From assembly GCA_035713725.1 (NCBI GenBank), contig DASTMZ010000039.1, positions 1 through 8,622 on the forward strand: DNA of 8,622 nt, given 5' to 3'. Origin of the DNA: DASQPR01 sp035713725. Lineage in GTDB: Bacteria > Actinomycetota > Actinomycetes > Mycobacteriales > Micromonosporaceae. The notes below the pieces were generated by a model that was not told where the DNA came from, ran no database searches, and saw only the letters and a program-made list of their open reading frames with translations. Of the stretch, positions 1 through 5,853 are shown piece by piece (within the stretch, counting starts at the first letter, position 1; each line of letters opens with the position of its first letter). A program made the translations under genes and the position numbers.

Positions 1-193
1 GGGTCTCGACGAGCAGACCATCGGCGGTCATCTCGACGATGGTCTCCGCGGCGGCCTGGCGGGCGGCATCGCCGGCCGAGCCCGGCCGCACGTCGACATC
101 GACGGTGTCGCGAGACTCGGCGACGATCCGCAGGGAACCGGACGAGATCCGGATGGTCGCTGCGATCGGCCCGGTGACGGGAAACTCAGGCAT
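1..193 (-). CDS. DUF4097-like protein, N-terminal part (runs off the left edge)
   Basis: This reading frame starts at ATG 193 and stays open to the window edge (64 codons visible). The start is supported by an AGGAG Shine-Dalgarno (complement of 201-205) 7 nt upstream. The visible part begins MPEFPVTGPIAATIRISSGS and continues with short alternating beta-strand-like stretches (LRIVAES, VDVDVRP, LLVET). This fits the N-terminus of DUF4097-type putative adhesin/beta-repeat proteins. In other actinobacteria such a protein is commonly encoded just downstream of an RHH protein like the one at 334-831, which supports the call. It lies 140 bp downstream of that gene on the same strand, so the two may be co-transcribed. 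The function of the family is poorly known, and the missing C-terminus prevents a firmer assignment. I see no convincing promoter or terminator in the 194-333 gap. Confidence 0.6.
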   Translation of the reverse strand, partial: MPEFPVTGPIAATIRISSGSLRIVAESRDTVDVDVRPGSAGDAARQAAAETIVEMTADGLLVET

Positions 194-333
194 CGGTGCG
201 CTCCTCTGGGATGAGCGGGCATGGCTGTGGTGGCCTCGGGTCGTGGCCAGGACTGAACGTGTTATTGGAAGGACTGGGCTGTGCTGTTTGCTAAATCTGC
301 CGGCTGCCTAGATGTGACGGTGTGCCATCGGCG

Positions 334-831
334 TCAGGCTTGTGCGTAGCCGGTCAGCCGGCGGCCGATGCGGGTCGCGGACGCCGGCGGGTGCATCGGT
401 CCGCGACCACCGACCGCGGCACTGATCGCCCGCACGAGCCAGGCGTTGACCGAGATTCCCTCGTTCGCGGCGGCGCGTTCCACTTGCTCCTTGAGCGGTT
501 CGGGCAGGCGGAGCGTGACACGGGCGAGGTCGCCCTGGGCGGTGTCGGCGGTGGTCGGCGCCGGCTGTGGCGGCTCGTCGGTCACCGGCACTATCTCGGT
601 GACGGTCAAGTCGGCCTCGCGGCCGCGGAGCCGTACGTCGACCGTTGCGCTGCGCAGTCGGGCGGTGATCTCGGCGGCCGCGTCGGACAACGCCTCGAGC
701 AGCAGGAGCCGCGCCGACGCTTCGATCGAGCCGCCGAGCAGTTCGGCCGCGCGAGCCACGTCGGGGCCACCTGGCGCGGCGCTCGCGGCGAGGTCGCGTT
801 GGAGGCCATCGATGTACGGTGTGAGATCCAT
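334..831 (-). CDS. Ribbon-helix-helix DNA-binding protein (HicB-antitoxin-like)
   Basis: The protein has 165 residues. Residues 1-80 form an acidic, helical N-terminal domain (starting MDLTPYIDGL) with the sequence VDVRLRGREADL near residues 64-75. A Pro/Thr-rich linker follows (about 82-100). An RHH fold comes next: strand ARVTLRLP (103-110), helix 1 from about 111 to 124, the turn EGIS, and helix 2 SVNAWLVRAISAAV (127-140). The C-terminus RRLTGYAQA resembles the conserved tail of this actinobacterial family. Such proteins are usually annotated as HicB-family antitoxins, but no HicA-like toxin lies next to it, and the neighbour is a DUF4097 gene. It is more likely a dimeric transcription regulator controlling itself and that gene. 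No good Shine-Dalgarno precedes ATG 831; instead a -10 element lies exactly where a leaderless transcript would begin at the A of the ATG. The octamer array at 854-904 is its probable operator. Confidence 0.85.
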   Translation of the reverse strand: MDLTPYIDGLQRDLAASAAPGGPDVARAAELLGGSIEASARLLLLEALSDAAAEITARLRSATVDVRLRGREADLTVTEIVPVTDEPPQPAPTTADTAQGDLARVTLRLPEPLKEQVERAAANEGISVNAWLVRAISAAVGGRGPMHPPASATRIGRRLTGYAQA

Positions 832-837
832 GACGCC

Positions 838-867
838 ATTGTGGCAGCCTTGCTGACGTCATGTCAA
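838..867 (-). promoter_or_regulatory. Probable leaderless promoter of the RHH gene
   Basis: Reading the minus strand, a perfect TTGACA -35 (complement of 862-867) is followed by an 18-nt spacer and a CACAAT -10 (complement of 838-843). Six bases separate this -10 from ATG 831, so transcription starting at the usual distance would begin at the A of the start codon. This agrees with the absence of a Shine-Dalgarno. Leaderless mRNAs are common in actinobacteria. The octamer repeats at 854-861 and 864-871 overlap the spacer and the -35, so a bound repressor would block this promoter. The assignment rests on motif position only. Confidence 0.6.
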
Positions 868-904
868 GTCATTGGCGACGTCAAAGTGACGTCATCTGAC
901 GTCA
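854..904. promoter_or_regulatory. Operator array: five TGACGTCA-type octamers in helical phase
   Basis: Three exact copies of the palindrome TGACGTCA lie at 854-861, 887-894 and 897-904. A one-mismatch copy (CGACGTCA) is at 876-883 and a two-mismatch copy (TCAAGTCA) at 864-871. The starts are 10, 12, 11 and 10 bp apart, about one DNA turn each, so all sites face the same side of the helix. Tandem short palindromes bound cooperatively by dimers are the classic target of RHH proteins (MetJ binds repeated 8-bp met boxes of consensus AGACGTCT). The array sits between the RHH gene and thyX and overlaps the RHH promoter. I infer that it is the binding site of the RHH protein. Whether it also affects thyX is open. 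Confidence 0.7.
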
Positions 905-966
905 GGGCCGAACGCGGCGGTAGCAACGCTGTCGCGGGAGGTAACCACGAGGTGGGCGTGACCCGT

Positions 967-997
967 TAGGCTCGCCGTAACCCGTACGACGAGGAGG
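967..997 (+). promoter_or_regulatory. Possible -10 element and ribosome binding site of thyX
   Basis: A TAGGCT hexamer (967-972) matches the TAnnnT form of actinobacterial -10 elements. A start near 979 would give a leader of about 22 nt containing GAGGAGG at 991-997, a strong Shine-Dalgarno placed rather close (3 nt) to GTG 1001. No recognisable -35 lies 16-19 nt upstream of the TAGGCT, so the promoter is uncertain; the ribosome binding site is clear. Confidence 0.45.
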
Positions 998-1000
998 CCA

Positions 1001-1777
1001 GTGGGTAGCAATGCGCCGGCCACGGTGACCCTCATCGCCTGGACGCACTTCGCGCCGCCGGAGGACACCGAGCTGATCAGCGCCGACGGTACGGTCTGGC
1101 AGACCGACGCCGACGGCGGCCAGGCGCTCGCGGAGTTCGCTGGTCGTGCGTGCTACCAGGCCTGGCAGAAGCCGAATCCGGCGACCGCGACGAATGCCGG
1201 ATACCTCCGGCACATTCTCGAGGTCGGGCATCTGTCGGTGATCGAACACGCGAGCGCCACGTTCTACATCACCGGCGTGTCGCGGTCGCTCACCCACGAG
1301 CTGATCCGGCACCGGCATTTCTCGTATAGCCAGCTGTCCCAGCGGTACGTGCCGGAGACCGACGCGGAGTTCGTCGAGCCGGCCATCATCGCGGCCGATC
1401 CGGAACTGCACCGCCTTTTCTCGGAGGCCGCGGACGCGAGCCGTACGGCATATACCAAGCTGCTCGCCGGCCTGGATGCCCGGCTCGTCGGCGCGCAGAC
1501 CGGCAGCGTACGGCGCAAGCAGGCGCGCCAAGCCGCTCGAGCCGTGCTCCCGAACGCCACCGAGACCCGCATCGTCGTCACCGGCAACTACCGCGCGTGG
1601 CGGCACTTCATCGCGGTACGAGCGACCGAGCCCGCGGACGTCGAGATCCGCGCGCTTGCAGTGGCCTGCCTGCAACAGCTCAACCGCATCGCACCGAATG
1701 TCTTCGGTGACTTTGTGATCTCCATGCTCGCCGACGGCACCGAGGTCGCGGCGAGCCCCTACGCCACCGACGGTTGA
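1001..1777 (+). CDS. thyX: Flavin-dependent thymidylate synthase ThyX
   Basis: This enzyme methylates dUMP to dTMP using methylene-tetrahydrofolate, FAD and NADPH, replacing the unrelated ThyA in many actinobacteria. The 258-residue product carries the ThyX signature RHR-x7-S at residues 103-113, within HELIRHRHFSYSQLSQRY. It also has the conserved GHLSVIEHASATFYITGVSR segment (76-95). In the C-terminal half are RQAARAVLPNATETR (176-190) and TGNYRAWRHF (194-203), with the Asn and Arg expected near the nucleotide/flavin site. Its length is normal for the family. GTG 1001 is chosen because GAGGAGG lies just upstream and the protein begins as homologues do; the nearby ATG at 1011 is out of frame. 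It is followed 105 bp later by dapA, an arrangement shared with mycobacteria and streptomycetes. Confidence 0.97.
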   Translation: MGSNAPATVTLIAWTHFAPPEDTELISADGTVWQTDADGGQALAEFAGRACYQAWQKPNPATATNAGYLRHILEVGHLSVIEHASATFYITGVSRSLTHELIRHRHFSYSQLSQRYVPETDAEFVEPAIIAADPELHRLFSEAADASRTAYTKLLAGLDARLVGAQTGSVRRKQARQAARAVLPNATETRIVVTGNYRAWRHFIAVRATEPADVEIRALAVACLQQLNRIAPNVFGDFVISMLADGTEVAASPYATDG

Positions 1778-1786
1778 CGGCACCGA

Positions 1787-1820
1787 CCGGCCACGCGCGC
1801 ATTGCGATTCGGGTGGCCGG
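1787..1820 (+). terminator. Inverted repeat after thyX, possible terminator
   Basis: CCGGCCAC (1787-1794) and GTGGCCGG (1813-1820) are a perfect 8-bp inverted repeat separated by 18 nt, starting 9 nt after the thyX stop. There is no T-run after it, which is usual for high-GC actinobacteria, but the loop is long. It could reduce read-through into dapA, or be chance in GC-rich DNA. Confidence 0.35.
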
Positions 1821-1869
1821 CCGCCGGAACTGTCCACTGTTCATCGCCGGATCACCCGGCCGCACACGT

Positions 1870-1875
1870 TAGGTT
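1870..1875 (+). promoter_or_regulatory. Possible -10 element of dapA (leaderless or near-leaderless)
   Basis: TAGGTT fits the TAnnnT -10 form and ends 7 nt before ATG 1883, so transcription would begin at or next to the start codon. No strong Shine-Dalgarno precedes this ATG (only AGGTTGAGAAAT), which fits a leaderless mRNA. No convincing -35 was found. Confidence 0.35.
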
Positions 1876-1882
1876 GAGAAAT

Positions 1883-2803
1883 ATGACGAGCACACCCATC
1901 GACAACGCCCGGCCGTTCGGCCGCCTCCTCACCGCCATGGTCACGCCGATGACGGCGGACGGGTCGGTCGACGTCGACGGCGCCGCACGGTTGGCCACCT
2001 ACCTCGTCGACGAGCAGCACAACGATGCACTCGTGATCAGCGGCACCACCGGTGAGTCGCCGACCACGACCGACGCCGAGAAGGACACGCTGCTGCGTAC
2101 CGTGGTCGACGCGGTCGGTGACCGGGCACGCATCGTGGCCGGCGTGGGTACGAACGACACGCGGCACACCATCGAACTCGCGCACGCCGCCGAGAAGGCC
2201 GGCGCGCACGGTCTACTGGTGGTCACGCCGTACTACAACAAGCCGCCGCAGGCCGGTCTGCTCGCGCATTTCACGGCTGTCGCGGACGCGGTGGATACGC
2301 CGATCATCGTCTACGACATCCCGCACCGGTCCGGCGTACCCATCGCGACAGAGACACTGGTACGCGCAGCCGAGCATCCACGGATCGTCGCGGTCAAGGA
2401 CGCCAAGGACGACGTCGTGGCCACGTCCTGGGTGACGGCGCGCACCGATCTCGCGTTCTACTGCGGCTCCGACCCGATGACGCTCGCCATGCTCTCGGTC
2501 GGCAGCGTCGGTCTGGTCGGCACGTCAACACATTTCGTGGGCGTCGGCGCGAAGCAGATGATCATGGCGTACGAGTCCGGCGACGTCACCGCGGCCCGGC
2601 GGCTGCACCGCCAGCTCATGCCGATGTTCACCGGCATCTTCAAGACGCAGGGCACGATCCTCGTGAAGGCCGGTCTCGGCGCGCTCGGGCTGCCGTCCGG
2701 ACCGGTGCGTCCGCCGCTGGTGAACGCGACCGCCGACGAGCTTGCGACGCTGCGCGTCGACGCGGCGGCGGCCGGCGTGCCGCTGCCGGAGGCGACCCGA
2801 TGA
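1883..2803 (+). CDS. dapA: 4-hydroxy-tetrahydrodipicolinate synthase DapA
   Basis: This cytoplasmic enzyme condenses pyruvate with aspartate semialdehyde, the first step of the branch to diaminopimelate (peptidoglycan) and lysine. The 306-residue TIM barrel shows the family's active-site residues. GTTGES is at 54-59, with the Thr pair that positions Tyr. Tyr118 lies in VVTPYYNKP. The Tyr-Asp-Ile-Pro-x-Arg motif (YDIPHRSG, Tyr144 and Arg149) contains the proton-relay Tyr and a substrate-binding Arg. Lys172 in IVAVKDAKDD forms the Schiff base. The start at ATG 1883 gives MTSTPIDNARPFGRLLTAMVTPM, which aligns with actinobacterial DapA. An upstream in-frame ATG (1802) would add 27 residues covering the intergenic hairpin and is rejected. 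The stop overlaps the ATG of a 22-codon ORF (ATGA at 2800-2803), which links dapA translationally to the RNase J gene. Confidence 0.96.
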   Translation: MTSTPIDNARPFGRLLTAMVTPMTADGSVDVDGAARLATYLVDEQHNDALVISGTTGESPTTTDAEKDTLLRTVVDAVGDRARIVAGVGTNDTRHTIELAHAAEKAGAHGLLVVTPYYNKPPQAGLLAHFTAVADAVDTPIIVYDIPHRSGVPIATETLVRAAEHPRIVAVKDAKDDVVATSWVTARTDLAFYCGSDPMTLAMLSVGSVGLVGTSTHFVGVGAKQMIMAYESGDVTAARRLHRQLMPMFTGIFKTQGTILVKAGLGALGLPSGPVRPPLVNATADELATLRVDAAAAGVPLPEATR

Positions 2804-2859
2804 GCGGCGACCGGATGAGTGGCGAGGCGATGAGTGGCGAGGCGATGAGCGCTGGGGCG
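2800..2859 (+). repeat. 15-bp tandem repeat (four units) at the dapA/RNase J junction
   Basis: The units start at 2800, 2815, 2830 and 2845. Units 2 and 3 are identical (ATGAGTGGCGAGGCG); units 1 and 4 each match them at 11 of 15 positions. Every unit contains ATGA, so each supplies both an in-frame start for the mini-ORF and an in-frame stop for the dapA frame (2801, 2816, 2831, 2846). The period is a multiple of three, so changes in copy number keep both frames. The pattern suggests slippage expansion of an original stop/start overlap. Confidence 0.85.
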
Positions 2860-2868
2860 AGCCGATGA
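2800..2868 (+). CDS. 22-codon mini-ORF linking dapA and the RNase J gene
   Basis: ATG 2800 overlaps the dapA stop (ATGA) and is preceded by a consensus GGAGG at 2788-2792 with ideal 7-nt spacing, so initiation here is well supported. The frame reads MSGDR-MSGEA-MSGEA-MSAGASR and ends at TGA 2866-2868, which overlaps the ATG of the RNase J gene (ATGA at 2865-2868). It thus bridges the two genes by stop/start overlaps at both ends. Each repeat carries its own in-frame ATG (2800, 2815, 2830, 2845), and the later ones have GGCGA just upstream. The peptide shows no known function. The likely role is translational coupling. A one-base insertion in the GGGG at 2854-2857 would fuse it to RNase J, so a sequencing error or frameshift, or a displaced ancestral start of the RNase J gene, is the main alternative. 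Confidence 0.5.
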   Translation: MSGDRMSGEAMSGEAMSAGASR

Positions 2869-4553
2869 GCCAAGCACACATCGATCTGGACGGACCGCCA
2901 CCGCTCGCCGCGGGCGCGCTGCGGATCATGCCGCTCGGTGGCCTCGGCGCCATCGGGCGGAACATGACCGTCTTCGAATTCGACGGCAAGCTGCTGATCG
3001 TCGACTGCGGCGTGCTGTTCCCGGACGTCGACCAGCCGGGCGTCGACCTGATCCTGCCGGACTTCACCGCGGTGCTCGACCGGCTGCGAGACGTACAGGC
3101 GATCGTCCTCACGCACGGCCACGAAGACCACATCGGAGCGGTGCCATACCTACTCGCGCACCATCCAGACATTCCGCTGGTCGGTTCCGAGTTCACGCTC
3201 GCGCTGGTCGAGGCGAAGCTCGCCGAACGCCGCATCACGCCGTACACGCTGACGGTCCGCGAGGGCACCACCGAACGCCTCGGCCCGTTCGAGTGCGAGT
3301 TCTTCGCGGTGAACCACTCCATCCCGGATGCTCTCGCGGTCGCGATCCGCACACCGGCTGGCATCGTGCTGCACACCGGCGACTTCAAGATGGACCAGCT
3401 GCCGCTGGACGGGCGGATCACCGACCTCGCCGGGTTCGCCCGGCTTGGCGGGCAGGGCGTCGACCTGCTGTTGTCCGACTCGACGAACGCGGAAATCCCC
3501 GGATTCGTCACGCCGGAGCGGGAAATCGGACCGGTGCTGGACTCGATCTTCGAGCGTGCGCGCGGTCGCGTCATCGTCGCGTCGTTCGCGTCGCACGTGC
3601 ACCGTGTGCAGCAGGTCATGGAGGCGGCGTACACGCACGGACGCAAGGTCGCGCTCGTCGGCCGAAGCATGGTGCGCAACATGGGCATCGCCCGGGACCT
3701 CGGGCTGCTGCACATCCCACCCGCGCTGGTGGTGAGCCTCGACGAAGCGATGGTGTTGCCGCCCGAGCAGCTCGTGCTGATGTCGACCGGCTCGCAGGGC
3801 GAACCGATGAGCGCGCTCGGCCGGATGTCCACCGGCGACCATCGGCACATCGCGATCGCGCCCGGCGACACCGTTGTCCTCGCGTCGTCGCTCGTGCCGG
3901 GCAACGAGACCGCCGTCTTCCGGGTGATCAATCAACTGTCCCGGGCCGGGGCGGTCGTGGTGCACAAGGACATCGCCAAGGTCCATGTGAGCGGCCACTC
4001 GCCGGCCGGCGAACTGCTTTACCTGCTCAACGTCGTACGCCCGAGCAACTTCATGCCGGTCCACGGCGAGTGGCGCCACCTGCGCGCCCACGCTCGGCTC
4101 GCGATCGAGTCCGGGGTCGCGGAGGACCGCGTGGTGCTCTGCGAGGACGGCGACGTCGTGGACCTGGTGGACGGCCGCGCCCGGCTGGTCGGACACAAGC
4201 GCAGCAGATATGTGTACGTCGACGGGCTCGCCGTCGGCGACGTGGGCGAGTCCCTGCTCACCGAGCGCCGGATCCTCGGTGACGGCGGATTCATCGCGTG
4301 CACCGTGGTGATCGACTCGGTCACCGGCAAGGTGGTGGGCGGTCCGACCGTGTCCGCGAAGGGCTTCAGCGAGGACGAGTCCGTGTTCGACGACGTCATT
4401 CCGGTGGTCACCGAGGCCATCGACCTGGCCGCGGTCGACGGCATCACCGACCCACACCAACTTCAACAGGTGGTACGCCGGACGATCGGGCGCTGGGTCA
4501 ACGACAAATACCGCCGCCGGCCGATGATCGTGCCGAACGTCGTCGAGGTCTGA
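2865..4553 (+). CDS. rnj: Ribonuclease J (metallo-beta-lactamase/beta-CASP)
   Basis: RNase J has 5'-3' exonuclease and endonuclease activity in RNA maturation and decay. The 562-residue product has the zinc-binding HGHEDH motif (His84, His86, Asp88, His89), the later ligands His151 (VNHSIPDA) and Asp173 (HTGDFK), and the beta-CASP region with STGSQGEPMSALGRM. It also has SGHSPAGE (His codon at 3996-3998) and PVHGEWRHL, then a C-terminal domain ending MIVPNVVEV. Length and order are normal for actinobacterial RNase J. ATG 2865 is chosen because MSQAHIDLDGPPPLAAGALR resembles family N-termini and no other plausible in-frame start occurs downstream of 2742. Its Shine-Dalgarno is weak (GGGG at 2854-2857), so it probably depends on ribosomes arriving from the mini-ORF. 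The gene follows dapA as in mycobacteria. Confidence 0.95.
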   Translation: MSQAHIDLDGPPPLAAGALRIMPLGGLGAIGRNMTVFEFDGKLLIVDCGVLFPDVDQPGVDLILPDFTAVLDRLRDVQAIVLTHGHEDHIGAVPYLLAHHPDIPLVGSEFTLALVEAKLAERRITPYTLTVREGTTERLGPFECEFFAVNHSIPDALAVAIRTPAGIVLHTGDFKMDQLPLDGRITDLAGFARLGGQGVDLLLSDSTNAEIPGFVTPEREIGPVLDSIFERARGRVIVASFASHVHRVQQVMEAAYTHGRKVALVGRSMVRNMGIARDLGLLHIPPALVVSLDEAMVLPPEQLVLMSTGSQGEPMSALGRMSTGDHRHIAIAPGDTVVLASSLVPGNETAVFRVINQLSRAGAVVVHKDIAKVHVSGHSPAGELLYLLNVVRPSNFMPVHGEWRHLRAHARLAIESGVAEDRVVLCEDGDVVDLVDGRARLVGHKRSRYVYVDGLAVGDVGESLLTERRILGDGGFIACTVVIDSVTGKVVGGPTVSAKGFSEDESVFDDVIPVVTEAIDLAAVDGITDPHQLQQVVRRTIGRWVNDKYRRRPMIVPNVVEV

Positions 4554-4569
4554 GGCGGTCGGTCTCGAT

Positions 4570-5745
4570 CTACCCGGCCTTTGGCGAGCTGCCGCGATGA
4601 GGTCTTGGTGGCTCGAGTGGGTCGATGCGAGGCGTGAGGCGGTCGGGGCGGAACGTCGCGGGTATGGCGCTGGTCCCGCCGACCAGTTCGGCCGCCAACT
4701 CGTGCCCGATGAATGTTCCAAGCGTGAGGCCCTGCGGCCCGTATCCAGTGGCAATCCAAAGGTTCGGAACGCCGGGCACCCTGCCAACGATGGGCAGGCC
4801 GTCGGCGCTGCGCGGCCGGATGCCGACCCGGACTTCCACGAGTTCACCGTCGTCGATCGTCGGAACCATGTCGCGTCCGGCGGCCAGAATGGCTTCGAGC
4901 CCGCTGATCGTGGTACGTGCGTCGAAGCCGCTGCCGTCCTCTCGCGTCGCACCGACCACCAGGCGGTCGTTCGCGAACGACAGCAGGTAGTACGACCGGA
5001 AGCCGTTCGCCGACGGGTGCGCGGTCGCGCCGGACAGCCGCAGGTGAATGATCTGACCGCGCTGCGGGCTAACAAAGCCGGGCGCCACGATCGCCGAGAG
5101 CAGTTCGGACGACCAAGCTCCGGCGGCCACCACGACGTCGTCCGCCGTAACAGTCCGACCGTCCACCGTCGCCGTGACCATGCCGTCCGATGACTGGCCG
5201 AGTTCCGCGCGGCCGGTCACGACGTCGGAGCCTGCGGACCGGATCTCGTCGAGCAGGAGTCGCCTTAGTGCCCGTCCGTCGATCTGCCCGACGCCCGGCA
5301 GCAGCACCCCCCGGGCCTGCGGCGAGAACAGCGGGAATCTGCGTGTTGTCTCGGCGCGATCGAGCATCTGCGGAACGCCAACGCCAACCGAGCCGTACGT
5401 GCCAACGGCCGTCGAGATCCAAGCGTGGAGATCCTCCAGGCGTGCGGCTTCGGACTCGTCGAGTGCGATGAGAAATTCTCCCGCCGTCCGGTAGAACGAC
5501 GTGTCCCGACCGTTCGCCGCCAGGTCGTGCACCAACTTGACGTAGTGCTCCGCCGACCGCATGGAGAACTCGAGCACGTGTTCCGTGGTCCGGCGTGTCG
5601 CGATGCCAGAGATGATGCCGGCGCCAGCGTCCGTCGCGCGGCCGGCGTGGTCCGCGTCGATGAGCACCACGGCCCGACCACGTCTGATGAGCTCGAACGC
5701 CAAACTTAGTCCGGCAATGCCGGAGCCGATGACCGCCGTCGTCAC
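4570..5745 (-). CDS. FAD-dependent oxidoreductase of the DAO family (amine/D-amino-acid/glycine oxidase-like)
   Basis: The 391-residue product begins with a dinucleotide-binding fold VIGSGIAGLSLAFELIRRG (GxGxxG at residues 7-12), with an acidic residue ending strand 2 (VVLID, Asp30) for the FAD ribose. A substrate-domain region and the segment DDVVVAAGAWSSELL follow. The C-terminal signature GIRPRSADGLPIVG (308-321), then NLWIATGYGPQGLTLG, is characteristic of DadA/glycine-oxidase-like enzymes and closes over the flavin. There is no signal peptide, so it is cytoplasmic. The substrate cannot be told: no thiamine or amino-acid catabolism genes are adjacent. GTG 5745 is preferred because GGAAGGG (complement of 5752-5758) lies 6 nt upstream and the fold starts at once; an ATG at 5796 would add 17 residues without a clear Shine-Dalgarno. 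Its stop lies 16 bp from that of the RNase J gene. Confidence 0.88.
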   Translation of the reverse strand: MTTAVIGSGIAGLSLAFELIRRGRAVVLIDADHAGRATDAGAGIISGIATRRTTEHVLEFSMRSAEHYVKLVHDLAANGRDTSFYRTAGEFLIALDESEAARLEDLHAWISTAVGTYGSVGVGVPQMLDRAETTRRFPLFSPQARGVLLPGVGQIDGRALRRLLLDEIRSAGSDVVTGRAELGQSSDGMVTATVDGRTVTADDVVVAAGAWSSELLSAIVAPGFVSPQRGQIIHLRLSGATAHPSANGFRSYYLLSFANDRLVVGATREDGSGFDARTTISGLEAILAAGRDMVPTIDDGELVEVRVGIRPRSADGLPIVGRVPGVPNLWIATGYGPQGLTLGTFIGHELAAELVGGTSAIPATFRPDRLTPRIDPLEPPRPHRGSSPKAG

Positions 5746-5853
5746 TGCGTACCCTTCCGCCGGGCGGGAACCGTGACTGAACCGTACGCGTCGCATCGCT
5801 AAGCCGAGGGTAGGCGGCGGGAACCGTGGCCCCGTAGAGCGCGTCCTACCGGC
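5746..5853. promoter_or_regulatory. Divergent intergenic region between the oxidoreductase and lipoprotein genes
   Basis: Both flanking genes start outward from this 108-bp stretch, so it should hold two promoters. On the minus strand I see the clear GGAAGGG ribosome site and a weak TACGGT (complement of 5781-5786) as a possible -10. No -35 or operator stands out. For the plus-strand gene I find no strong Shine-Dalgarno before ATG 5854. Confidence 0.3.

Noticed and set aside
334..831. HicAB toxin-antitoxin system
   Set aside because: Only the RHH protein is seen. No small HicA-like ORF with a dsRNA-binding-like fold is adjacent; the neighbours are DUF4097-like and thyX.
1787..1820. Riboswitch (lysine type) upstream of dapA
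   Set aside because: The 105-bp gap is too short for a lysine riboswitch and shows only a simple 8-bp inverted repeat; dapA appears leaderless.
902..1837. 311-codon minus-strand frame opposite thyX
   Set aside because: It mirrors thyX, with no recognisable domain and no ribosome site.
1802..1882. N-terminal extension of DapA from ATG 1802
   Set aside because: It would translate part of the intergenic inverted repeat. The added 27 residues do not fit the family, and the normal DapA N-terminus begins at 1883.
2525..3931. 468-codon open frame on the minus strand across dapA and rnj
   Set aside because: It is low complexity (Ser/Thr/Arg-rich) and antisense to two well-identified enzymes.
3150..5075. 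641-codon open frame on the minus strand across rnj and the oxidoreductase
   Set aside because: It is antisense to RNase J and then in the wrong frame of the oxidoreductase. It is Arg/Pro/His-rich, shows no family motifs, and is a usual by-product of high-GC coding DNA.
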